NCBI GenBank assembly: GCA_023229825.1
Contig: JALNYN010000034.1
Span: 1 to 11,723 of the forward strand
Direction of reading: 5' to 3'
From: Minisyncoccota bacterium
GTDB taxonomy: Bacteria > Patescibacteriota > Minisyncoccia > Phycocordibacterales > CAIJYI01
DNA length: 11,723 bases
In this document: one piece after another, positions 6,800 to 11,723 of the stretch
Numbering within the stretch: position 1 is the first letter of the stretch
How the letters are laid out: each line of letters begins with the position of its first letter
The notes under the pieces: generated by a model
The model's input: the letters and a program-made list of their open reading frames with translations, nothing else
Databases searched by the model: none
What the model was told of the DNA's origin: nothing
Program-made: the position numbers and the translations under genes

Positions 6800-7819
6800 T
6801 TAGAAGTGAAAAAGATCCCTACTCGCCTCGTACCATGGCCGCAGTACTTTCGAATAGAACAGAAAGGCCAGATATGCCACGCCTCCAAGCAAGATCAGTA
6901 TCGGCAGATAATAAAGAACTGATCGAATTATGATGTTTCCCCACAAAAATATTGTCTGCATAAAATCTCGCATGGCATCGAGCGCGGTCGTTTTGGGATT
7001 CCAGAGAACGTTGCCGGGATCCACTTCAGGCTCGGAAGTAAGATAGACCGTTATTATGGACATATCAACCTGGCGCGAAAGATAATTCATCTGACCTTGA
7101 AGCTGTTCTATCTGCGTGCGAACATCTGAGAGGTACCGGGAAATGCTTAAAATGTCTTCGATCTTCACCGCCTTTTTCATGATCTCCAGATACTGCTCTT
7201 CTGTCGTTTTTAATGTTTTGAGGCGCGCCTGCATATCGACGAACTGTTCGGTCACATCGCGAGTCGAAATGTTTTCGGATGTTACTTTGCGCGCCCCGGA
7301 TTTGATCTCCGACATGGCGCTTTCAAAATTCGCGGCGGGTACGCGAAGCACGACCGTCGCCATCTTTTTTTCATTCCAGTCTGCGTTCTGATAGCTCACT
7401 GAATCGACTCGGCCGCCGAATTTCACCGCAACTTTCGATAAAGTATCAACGCCTTTTTCCACTTTTGAGACGACAAGAGACAAATTTCCATCCTGCATCA
7501 GTTTCCTTTCAACGATCACCGGATCCCCGAGAGCGCTTCCTCCTGCGGTATCAGTATCCGCTATGGGCTCAGAAGCGGGAGTGGGCGGAACGAACGAAGG
7601 CATCATAACCTCTTCCGAGATATAGCCGTCGATGCTTCCTCGCGATGCGGTCTTCCCCATCATGCCGTACGGAGCAGACGAATTAAATGAAATGCCTTCA
7701 TCGTTTGCACGGAATTTCATGAACCCGATCGCCAGTGAAAGTATGATGGAAACGGCGAGCACTCCAAGAACAATAAAAACGAAAATCTTTTTAAATTTTT
7801 GTACGTTATCAAGAGACAT
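6800..7819 (-). CDS. DUF4349 domain membrane protein
   Basis: The 339-aa protein has an N-terminal transmembrane anchor (about 12-33), then a low-complexity linker (about 40-100) rich in Ser, Pro and Ala. The DUF4349 domain follows (about 102-265). It begins V-E-R-K-L-M-Q-D-G-N-L-S-L-V-V and contains the family signature R-V-P-A-A-N-F-E-S-A-M. A central coiled-coil region (about 190-252) includes T-R-D-V-T-E-Q-F-V-D-M-Q-A-R-L-K. A second transmembrane helix (about 300-322) precedes a short cytoplasmic tail, as is usual. Many relatives are lipoproteins, but no lipobox cysteine is present here. The domain should lie outside the membrane. Its biochemical function is unknown. No SD; a promoter lies 34 bp upstream. 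Confidence 0.92.
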   Translation of the reverse strand: MSLDNVQKFKKIFVFIVLGVLAVSIILSLAIGFMKFRANDEGISFNSSAPYGMMGKTASRGSIDGYISEEVMMPSFVPPTPASEPIADTDTAGGSALGDPVIVERKLMQDGNLSLVVSKVEKGVDTLSKVAVKFGGRVDSVSYQNADWNEKKMATVVLRVPAANFESAMSEIKSGARKVTSENISTRDVTEQFVDMQARLKTLKTTEEQYLEIMKKAVKIEDILSISRYLSDVRTQIEQLQGQMNYLSRQVDMSIITVYLTSEPEVDPGNVLWNPKTTALDAMRDFMQTIFLWGNIIIRSVLYYLPILILLGGVAYLAFLFYSKVLRPWYEASRDLFHF

Positions 7820-7852
7820 AGAAAAAAACTTTAGTTGGTAAATGTTCTTTCT

Positions 7853-7881
7853 ATTATACTAAACGAAAAAAAATTCCACAA
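7853..7881 (-). promoter_or_regulatory. Promoter of the DUF4349 gene
   Basis: On the - strand TTGTGG (7876-7881) and a consensus TATAAT (7853-7858) are separated by exactly 17 bp. The predicted transcript has a leader of about 27 nt lacking an SD. A 32-bp perfect palindrome begins one base upstream of the -35 box. Confidence 0.6.
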
Positions 7882-7882
7882 A

Positions 7883-7914
7883 GGAAAACTTTTTGTCGCG
7901 ACAAAAAGTTTTCC
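7883..7914. repeat. 32-bp perfect palindrome upstream of the DUF4349 promoter
   Basis: Both halves match exactly around a centre between 7898 and 7899, in the core GTCGCGAC. The outer ends are GGAAAAC and GTTTTCC. It lies between element B and the -35 box of the DUF4349 gene. It could be an operator, or a hairpin that completes termination of the upstream 77-aa gene. Confidence 0.85.
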
Positions 7915-8019
7915 AGTATCGGGGAGAAGTATCAGTATCAGGAACGAAAAGCGCATAAATAAAAAGCTTTAGCGAATGCTAGAGCTTTTTTCCTGATACT
8001 GATACTTTTCCCTGATACT
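7915..8019. repeat. TGATAC-type inverted repeat wrapping a terminator (element B)
   Basis: The arms at 7915-7943 and 7991-8019 pair over 29 positions. Twenty-seven pairs are Watson-Crick and two (7921/8013 and 7926/8008) are G-T on the + strand. The tandem GTATCAGTATCAGG unit is the same as in element A at 3946-4040, but the enclosed core is different. The right arm ends 3 bp before the stop codon of the 77-aa gene, the same geometry as element A after htpX. Confidence 0.9.
7961..7990. terminator. Intrinsic terminator inside element B
   Basis: A 13-bp stem (7961-7973 with 7978-7990, one G-T pair) closes on a GAAT tetraloop, and both ends are runs of A or T. On the - strand it terminates transcription from the 77-aa gene about 33 bp past its stop. 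Confidence 0.75.
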
Positions 8020-8022
8020 TTT

Positions 8023-8256
8023 TCAGCGTTTCATCATCGCTTTCTGTATCTCGCCCTGATATTTTCGCAACACTTCCATTGCGGCGACCTGTTCTCCTTT
8101 TCCTTCTTTGGTCTTTTGCTGGATCTCTTTTCCGATCTTCTCAAAAAGTTCCGGGTTTTCGGTCACGAGTGCAATGATCGCATCCTGCTGTTCCTGCGGT
8201 ATGCCTTTCAGCTTCGATTGAATAAGTTTTTTAACAAAAAAATCTTTTACGCCCAT
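8023..8256 (-). CDS. Small helical protein of unknown function
   Basis: The 77-aa soluble protein is predicted to be helical and rich in Lys, Glu and Gln. It contains G-V-K-D-F-F-V-K-K-L-I-Q-S-K-L-K-G-I-P near the N-terminus and P-E-L-F-E-K-I-G-K-E-I around the middle. There are no cysteines and no transmembrane segment. I know no function; it resembles the short conserved hypotheticals common in Patescibacteria genomes. It has no SD. A weak promoter with TTGATA around 8292-8297 and an AT-rich -10 region lies upstream. It ends 3 bp before element B. Confidence 0.7.
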   Translation of the reverse strand: MGVKDFFVKKLIQSKLKGIPQEQQDAIIALVTENPELFEKIGKEIQQKTKEGKGEQVAAMEVLRKYQGEIQKAMMKR

Positions 8257-8357
8257 ATGAATGTATATTAACTATTAGTGGTATTATTGTATCAAAATTA
8301 AACTTTTTTACAATAAGATCCGACTTACACTTACCCTACCGACTTACACGCTTCAAA

Positions 8358-8395
8358 CACTGTCATATTCCCGCATATGCGGGAATATGACAGTG
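8358..8395. repeat. 38-bp perfect palindrome
   Basis: It is centred between 8376 and 8377 with the core CCCGCATATGCGGG and exact symmetry out to CACTG / CAGTG. No T run follows on either strand, so it is not a standard terminator. The flank also has CCGACTTACAC repeated at 8320-8330 and 8339-8349 (19-bp step). It occupies most of what is visible in the 215-bp gap between the 77-aa and 128-aa genes. Confidence 0.9.
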
Positions 8396-8425
8396 GTAAG
8401 ATTAGACGGCGAAAGTACTATAAAA

Positions 8426-8457
8426 AAATACTTGGATGCCGAGACATCCGAGTATTT
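8426..8457 (-). terminator. Terminator of the 128-aa gene
   Basis: An inverted repeat pairs 8426-8438 with 8445-8457 (one G-T pair) around a six-base loop. On the - strand the hairpin is followed by seven T. It sits about 15 bp past the stop of the gene at 8472. Confidence 0.8.
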
Positions 8458-8471
8458 GCATTAACGAATAG

Positions 8472-8858
8472 TTAATGCGATTTGGGACCGTTCTTTTTTT
8501 TACGTATTTCCGTCAAGGCTTCGTTTTCCGAATAGCCTAACGACATCAAAAAACCAAGAGCGTCTTCTTCGAACACATGGTGTGCCAAAACGCGAATGTT
8601 CTCAATCGTCAGCGGCAATACTCGATGAAAAAATATCCGTTTTTCCGGCTCAAGACCGAGATTCACCAAATATCGTTCTTTGATCGTTCCGTTTTGCACG
8701 ACCATGGCTCGCTCGCCGATAAAGTCTTTCGGCAGTTTTTCACAAAATTCTATCGTGCTTAAATTGAATCGAAATTCGTGATTATACCAAAGTTCCGCGA
8801 ACAAGTATCTTTTTCCATACACGATCTCGTCCATCGAGAGCGCTTGTAGTAGTTTCAT
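8472..8858 (-). CDS. Orphan 128-aa soluble protein
   Basis: The start is set by a strong SD: on the - strand AAGGAGGAG ends two bases before the ATG at 8858. A longer in-frame ATG at 8894 adds twelve residues but has no SD. The protein has no signal or membrane segment. It begins M-K-L-L-Q-A-L-S-M-D-E-I and has an aromatic-rich stretch (F-A-E-L-W-Y-N-H-E-F-R-F-N, about 20-32). The C-terminal S-L-G-Y-S-E-N-E-A-L-T-E-I segment resembles a UBA-like or helix-turn-helix helix pair, but this is weak. No catalytic motif is seen. It forms a monocistronic unit with its own promoter (8897-8925) and terminator (8426-8457). Confidence 0.7.
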   Translation of the reverse strand: MKLLQALSMDEIVYGKRYLFAELWYNHEFRFNLSTIEFCEKLPKDFIGERAMVVQNGTIKERYLVNLGLEPEKRIFFHRVLPLTIENIRVLAHHVFEEDALGFLMSLGYSENEALTEIRKKKNGPKSH

Positions 8859-8876
8859 TTCTCCTCCTTCTTTGTA
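8859..8876 (-). promoter_or_regulatory. Strong Shine-Dalgarno deciding the start of the 128-aa gene
   Basis: On the - strand this region carries GAAGGAGGAGAA directly before the ATG at 8858. It is the best SD in the window and contrasts with the SD-less core genes. Confidence 0.75.
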
Positions 8877-8896
8877 ATAAACAAGGATCCTCATTC

Positions 8897-8925
8897 AGGG
8901 TATCGTTTTGATGTATGCTTGTCAA
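8897..8925 (-). promoter_or_regulatory. Promoter of the 128-aa gene
   Basis: A consensus TTGACA (8920-8925, - strand) is followed after 17 bp by TACCCT (8897-8902), a weak -10. The spacer begins AGCATACAT, nearly identical to that of the promoter at 9183-9211. The predicted leader of about 30 nt contains the strong SD. Confidence 0.5.
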
Positions 8926-8935
8926 TTTTAAATAA

Positions 8936-8959
8936 ACCGGCAACACTGAAGCTGCCGGT
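8936..8959 (-). terminator. Terminator of the 54-aa gene
   Basis: ACCGGCA (8936-8942) pairs with TGCCGGT (8953-8959) around a ten-base loop. On the - strand it is followed by TTTATTTAAAA. It lies just past the 54-aa gene stop and immediately upstream of the next -35 box, insulating the two units. Confidence 0.6.
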
Positions 8960-8971
8960 ATCTTACTTGAA

Positions 8972-9136
8972 TTATTGTTCCACTGAATCTGTCGGGGATA
9001 CATGGAGGGTTATTCTCTGCATAGTATCCTTGCGAGGATAGCATGCTTCATCAAGCATATCTTTCCTTTCTTCTAAAAAATAGAGACCAACATCTTGATC
9101 CTCCAATGATGGAATGTCTACTGAATCTGATATCAT
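8972..9136 (-). CDS. Small 54-aa protein of unknown function
   Basis: The ATG at 9136 opens a 54-codon frame ending in TAA at 8972-8974. On the - strand GAGGA lies seven bases before the ATG, a good SD. A TTGACA promoter (9183-9211) and a hairpin terminator (8936-8959) complete a compact transcription unit. The product starts M-I-S-D-S-V-D-I-P and is acidic (D, E), with a central L-E-E-R-K-D-M-L-D-E-A segment likely to be helical. It has one cysteine and no membrane segment. Its end, H-V-S-P-T-D-S-V-E-Q, is polar. The family is not recognised. The signals around it make it a credible gene despite its size. Confidence 0.6.
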   Translation of the reverse strand: MISDSVDIPSLEDQDVGLYFLEERKDMLDEACYPRKDTMQRITLHVSPTDSVEQ

Positions 9137-9182
9137 AATCTTATCCTCATTTCAAATATATACGATGCGATCATCAGATCGA

Positions 9183-9211
9183 ATTGAATCACTGTAAATG
9201 TATGTTGTCAA
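9183..9211 (-). promoter_or_regulatory. Promoter of the 54-aa gene
   Basis: On the - strand TTGACA (9206-9211) and TTCAAT (9183-9188) are 17 bp apart. The predicted start of transcription lies about 40 nt upstream of the ATG at 9136. It reads away from rarA, which starts 38 bp to the right, so both upstream regions share this short interval. Confidence 0.5.
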
Positions 9212-9248
9212 GTGTTTCGCTGTTTTTTAATCATGATATTATGGAAAC

Positions 9249-10469
9249 ATGGAAATTCCCAAAAAAACTTCATCCCCGCTTGCCGATCGCATGCGCCCTG
9301 CTCATTTGGACGAATTTTTGGGACAACAGTCGCTGGTCGGGAAAGGTACCTTTCTCGAAAAAGCGATTAAAAGCGATACCGTGCCTTCGCTTCTTTTTTG
9401 GGGACCGCCCGGCACCGGAAAGACTACCCTCGCGCGGATCATCGCCAAGGAAACACGATCGGATTTTTTGGAACTTTCCGGCGTCGGAAGCGGTTTGAAA
9501 GATCTGCGAATGGTGATAGAAAAAGCCGAAGAAAATCGCGCTCACGGAAAAAAGACGATCCTTTTCATCGACGAAATTCATCGCTGGAACAAAGCGCAAC
9601 AAGACGCTCTTTTACCTCATGTGGAGCACGGTACCGTCACATTGATCGGTGCCACAACCGAAAATCCGAGTTTTGAAGTTATCTCCGCACTTCTTTCCCG
9701 ATCGCGCGTTTTTACGCTCTCCGCTCTTTCGGAAGAAAATATTACCGAACTTTTAGAGCGCGCGATCACCGACACAGAGCGCGGTCTCGGAAAGAAAAAA
9801 CTTAAGGTTAATGCCGATGCGCTTGCGGTCATGGCGGGATTTTCGAATGGCGATGCGCGCGTTGCTTTAAATACGCTTGAAGCGTGCGCCGGAAGCGCCA
9901 AGGTGATCACAAAAAAACTCGTGAAGGAAGTTCTGCAGACCTCGCGCACGCTCTACGACAAAACGGGCGAAGAACATTACAATGTCATTTCCGCTCTCCA
10001 TAAATCCATGCGCGGAGGCGATGCCAATGCTGCCATTTACTGGCTCGGACGAATGCTGGAATCCGGAGAAGAACCCCTCTACATCGCGCGGCGGCTCATT
10101 CGTTTTGCTTCTGAAGATATCGGCATCGCCAATTCGCTGGCGCTTCCGCAAGCCGTCGCCGCTTATCAAGCCTGTCATTTTATCGGAATGCCCGAATGCA
10201 GCGTCAATCTCGCGCAGGCTGTTGTCTACATGGCAAAATCAAAAAAATCGAACGCGATATACACCGCATACCTCAGTGTACAAAACGACATCCGAAATTT
10301 TCCAAGCGACCCCGTCCCGCTCCACATCAGGAACGCCCCGACAAAGCTCATGAAAGAACTCGGATATGGCAAAGGATATAAATACACCCCAAAATTCGAA
10401 AACCCGAAAGATGCGGAGCAAGATTATCTGCCGGAACGAATTAAGGGCAGGAAGTATCTCGAAGAATAA
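9249..10469 (+). CDS. rarA: Replication-associated recombination protein A (RarA/MgsA), AAA+ ATPase
   Basis: The 406-aa protein belongs to the clamp-loader-like AAA+ family acting at stalled replication forks. Visible motifs: Walker A G-P-P-G-T-G-K-T (52-59), Walker B L-F-I-D-E-I-H-R (105-112), sensor 1 G-A-T-T-E-N-P-S (134-141), arginine finger S-R-S-R (150-153) and sensor 2 G-D-A-R-V-A-L-N (201-208). The C-terminal tetramerisation region includes Y-D-K-T-G-E-E-H-Y-N-V-I-S-A-L-H-K-S-M-R-G (236-256) and the A-S-E-D-I-G-I-A motif (287-294), both typical of RarA. Length is slightly below that of E. coli RarA. The ATG at 9249 has no convincing SD. A hairpin terminator follows; 14 bp of its 3' end are duplicated 40 bp downstream. 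Confidence 0.97.
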   Translation: MEIPKKTSSPLADRMRPAHLDEFLGQQSLVGKGTFLEKAIKSDTVPSLLFWGPPGTGKTTLARIIAKETRSDFLELSGVGSGLKDLRMVIEKAEENRAHGKKTILFIDEIHRWNKAQQDALLPHVEHGTVTLIGATTENPSFEVISALLSRSRVFTLSALSEENITELLERAITDTERGLGKKKLKVNADALAVMAGFSNGDARVALNTLEACAGSAKVITKKLVKEVLQTSRTLYDKTGEEHYNVISALHKSMRGGDANAAIYWLGRMLESGEEPLYIARRLIRFASEDIGIANSLALPQAVAAYQACHFIGMPECSVNLAQAVVYMAKSKKSNAIYTAYLSVQNDIRNFPSDPVPLHIRNAPTKLMKELGYGKGYKYTPKFENPKDAEQDYLPERIKGRKYLEE

Positions 10470-10508
10470 AAGCGAACTTTAAATAAACAAAAAATATCTC
10501 GAAGAATA
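10455..10508 (+). repeat. 14-bp direct repeat spanning the rarA stop
   Basis: TATCTCGAAGAATA at 10455-10468, covering the last codons of rarA, recurs at 10495-10508. The copies are offset by 40 bp. The second copy supplies the left half of the rarA terminator hairpin. Confidence 0.8.
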
Positions 10509-10517
10509 GCGAGATTT
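10496..10517 (+). terminator. Weak terminator after rarA
   Basis: ATCTCG (10496-10501) and CGAGAT (10510-10515) enclose an eight-base loop, followed by a short run TTTTC. The stem is preceded by a run of A. It separates rarA from the promoter at 10528. Confidence 0.5.
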
Positions 10518-10527
10518 TCAAAATAAC

Positions 10528-10556
10528 TTGACAAATTCATTGATTTGTTATAACAT
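10528..10556 (+). promoter_or_regulatory. Promoter of the 164-aa gene
   Basis: TTGACA (10528-10533) is followed after 15 bp by TATAAC (10549-10554), or after 17 bp by TAACAT (10551-10556). The first has the better -10, the second the better spacing. Either gives a leader of about 50 nt before the ATG at 10613. Confidence 0.5.
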
Positions 10557-10612
10557 GTAATGAGTAAACAAGAATTGATTTTTTACAGCCACATATTGAA
10601 AAGGAATCGATT

Positions 10613-11107
10613 ATGAAAGGAGAAGATGAAAAAGAGATGCTGCTGTTGCCCTACATGAGGCCAAAAAGAGCTGCAAGCGAAGAGGATCTGGCAATACTCG
10701 CAAATGCTTTGTATTGCGTTTCTATTGTCCACAAGATGACGTTCGATAATAGTATGGACGAAAGGCGCAACGCGAAGGAGATCGCGATAAAGGAGGATCG
10801 AGACATTGATACACTCGAAAGAGCAATAGCCTCAGCAAACCGTACTTACGTTTACGAAAAATTTGAGAAAGGATCCGAGGATAGCGAATTCTATCTCGCA
10901 AAACTCGAAAAACTTAAACGGATCGTAGAAGCAAAAAGAGTGATCGAGTGTCTGGAGGAGACCCTCCGCGCAGCAAAGGAAGCCGCTCTAACAGCCTGCG
11001 AGATCGAAGCCACAAAGATAGTCACATACGGATCATGTGAAAAAGAGAATGCCGCGTACAGAAAATATATCAATTACTGTGAAAGATTAAAAGAAACAGT
11101 GATCTGA
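10613..11107 (+). CDS. Orphan 164-aa helical protein
   Basis: AAGGA (10601-10605), seven bases before the ATG, supports this start. The product is soluble, highly charged and almost entirely helical. Heptad-like segments at about 50-75 and 90-135 (for example V-I-E-C-L-E-E-T-L-R-A-A-K-E-A-A) suggest a helical bundle or coiled coil. There are five cysteines (35, 117, 132, 144, 157) and no signal peptide or catalytic motif. I do not recognise the family. It lies between rarA and a convergent 93-aa gene, with its own promoter and a shared strong terminator. Confidence 0.7.
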   Translation: MKGEDEKEMLLLPYMRPKRAASEEDLAILANALYCVSIVHKMTFDNSMDERRNAKEIAIKEDRDIDTLERAIASANRTYVYEKFEKGSEDSEFYLAKLEKLKRIVEAKRVIECLEETLRAAKEAALTACEIEATKIVTYGSCEKENAAYRKYINYCERLKETVI

Positions 11108-11163
11108 TATTTGATACACCATGCAAAAAAATTTATTTTAACCCTTTTCATTAACCCAAACAA

Positions 11164-11196
11164 AAAGGCCCGAACGAAACGGGCCTTTATTTTTTT
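11164..11196. terminator. Strong bidirectional terminator
   Basis: A 9-bp stem AAAGGCCCG / CGGGCCTTT (11164-11172 with 11180-11188) closes a seven-base loop, followed by ATTTTTTT on the + strand. A run of A precedes the left arm, so it also works for the convergent 93-aa gene, whose stop codon at 11195-11197 overlaps the T tract. Confidence 0.88.
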
Positions 11197-11476
11197 ACAA
11201 ACTTTTTATCTCAAAATAAACAACATATGCTCCGCCGGCGGAAAATGTCGGCTGTGAATTCAACAGCTTGATCCCTGCGGTGAGATGTTCGGAATTGAAA
11301 GTATCGATCACTGCTATCATCTGTGCAATTTCAAGATTCGCTTTGCTCATATCGGGCCATGAAAGCGTCACTCCGAAACTTCCTGCATCTTCCCCGCATT
11401 GCCAATAACAAAATTCTTTTTCTTCAAACAGCTGAACTAAGCGATCTCTCGCGGTTTCAATAGTAACCTCGGTCAT
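11195..11476 (-). CDS. Orphan 93-aa soluble protein
   Basis: On the - strand GAGGAG lies about six bases before the ATG at 11476, a clear SD. The small protein has no membrane segment. It begins M-T-E-V-T-I-E-T-A-R-D-R-L-V-Q-L-F, then has an aromatic and cysteine-containing stretch (F-C-Y-W-Q-C-G-E-D). It ends in a probable beta strand, A-Y-V-V-Y-F-E-I-K-S-L. Its pattern of helix, strands, helix and strands suggests a compact alpha/beta fold. The C-x-x-x-C pair might bind a metal or form a disulfide, but nothing else supports that. I do not recognise the family. It has a good promoter (11512-11540) and converges on the 164-aa gene. Confidence 0.7.
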   Translation of the reverse strand: MTEVTIETARDRLVQLFEEKEFCYWQCGEDAGSFGVTLSWPDMSKANLEIAQMIAVIDTFNSEHLTAGIKLLNSQPTFSAGGAYVVYFEIKSL

Positions 11477-11511
11477 TTTTCTCTCCTCTTTTTAAAAACT
11501 TTTCCTTTCTG

Positions 11512-11540
11512 TTTATATAACACTTTAGTCTAATTTGCAA
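11512..11540 (-). promoter_or_regulatory. Promoter of the 93-aa gene
   Basis: On the - strand TTGCAA (11535-11540) and TATAAA (11512-11517) are separated by exactly 17 bp. The predicted leader of about 28 nt contains the GAGGAG SD. Confidence 0.65.
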
Positions 11541-11631
11541 CCCATTTGGAATATCTCATATTTCAATTTTCACAAAATTTATCCAGAATCACAAACGTTT
11601 CGGACTGACATTGTGAACCTATTGATATAAC

Positions 11632-11666
11632 ATAATACCGTTGGCCTCGTCCGCCAACGGTATTAT
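11632..11666 (+). repeat. 14-bp-stem hairpin just upstream of the transposase
   Basis: The perfect 14-bp stem pairs 11632-11645 with 11653-11666 around a seven-base loop (CTCGTCC). It is followed by TCATTTT, a poor U tract. It ends 20 bp before the transposase ATG. It may be a terminator shielding the transposase from readthrough, or part of a structured RNA at the element's left end. Confidence 0.8.
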
Positions 11667-11686
11667 TCATTTTAACCAAGAAACAT

Positions 11687-11723
11687 ATGACAATGTATCT
11701 CGGTATAGACCTGCACAAAAAAT
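11687..11723 (+). CDS. IS110-family transposase, 3'-truncated by the window end
   Basis: Twelve codons are visible: M-T-M-Y-L-G-I-D-L-H-K-K. The Y-x-G-I-D-x-H-K-K opening is the signature of the DEDD (RuvC-like) domain of IS110/IS1111 transposases, in which the Asp of G-I-D is the first catalytic residue. The ATG at 11687 and a second at 11693 are both possible; neither has a clear SD. IS110 elements lack ordinary terminal inverted repeats, so the left boundary cannot be placed. The call rests on a short but distinctive N-terminus. Confidence 0.65.
   Translation, partial: MTMYLGIDLHKK

Noticed and set aside
6610..6922. Two short frames (one per strand) over the MITE-like element and the 3' end of the DUF4349 gene
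   Set aside because: Both run through the terminal repeat and the end of a real gene, and neither looks like a transposase fragment; the element is better read as non-coding.
8859..8894. A longer start at 8894 for the 128-aa gene
   Set aside because: The strong SD sits directly before the ATG at 8858 and would be inside the coding sequence of the longer form; the predicted promoter also overlaps it closely.
9382..10421. Several 60-123 aa frames on both strands within rarA
   Set aside because: They are shadows of a gene with intact AAA+ motifs along its entire length.
11541..11686. Definite left boundary or terminal inverted repeat of the IS110 element
   Set aside because: IS110 elements lack ordinary terminal inverted repeats and the right end is outside the window, so any boundary given would be a guess.

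Overview
The window (about 45% G+C by eye) looks like a chromosomal segment of a small-genome bacterium, most likely of the Candidate Phyla Radiation (Patescibacteria, Parcubacteria-like). This is an inference. It rests on the mix of a DUF202 membrane protein, a block of minimal type IV pseudopilins, a LemA/HtpX envelope cluster, a DUF4349 protein, RarA, many short orphan genes, and core genes that mostly lack Shine-Dalgarno (SD) sequences. No rRNA, tRNA or CRISPR was recognised.

Layout. (1) 1-1355, + strand: three tightly packed or overlapping membrane-protein genes (5'-truncated DUF202, a 90-aa two-helix protein, a 280-aa anchored exported protein), ending at a palindromic terminator shared with the convergent block. 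(2) 1467-3888, - strand: four consecutive type IV pilin-like genes (GspH/FimT-like, PulJ/PilW-like, PilV-like, PilX-like), probably the minor-pilin set of a pilus or competence pseudopilus. (3) 4046-8256, - strand: an envelope block of htpX, a DUF6159-like multispanning protein, lemA, a DUF4349 protein and a 77-aa orphan, separated by unusual inverted repeats and a 138-bp MITE-like element. (4) 8460-11723: small orphan genes on both strands around rarA (9249-10469, +), including an overlooked 54-aa gene at 8972-9136. The right edge enters an IS110-family transposase gene.

The most notable signals are non-coding. Two elements (3946-4040 and 7915-8019) wrap intrinsic terminators in 28-29 bp arms built from TGATAC repeats. 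Each begins a few bases after a stop codon. A third, sequence-unrelated inverted repeat follows lemA in the same position. There are three zero-spacer perfect palindromes (26, 32 and 38 bp). The orphan genes of the right-hand part have clear SDs and TTGACA- or TTGCAA-type promoters. The core genes have none, and htpX appears to be leaderless. The transposase at the right edge predicts that the preceding non-coding DNA may encode an IS110 bridge RNA.

No gene-free stretch exceeds 300 bases. The longest gaps (6585-6799, 7820-8022, 8257-8471, 11477-11686) are described individually. I do not see a complete new defence or metabolic system. The best leads are the terminator-wrapping repeats, the orphan genes around rarA, and the IS110 left end.
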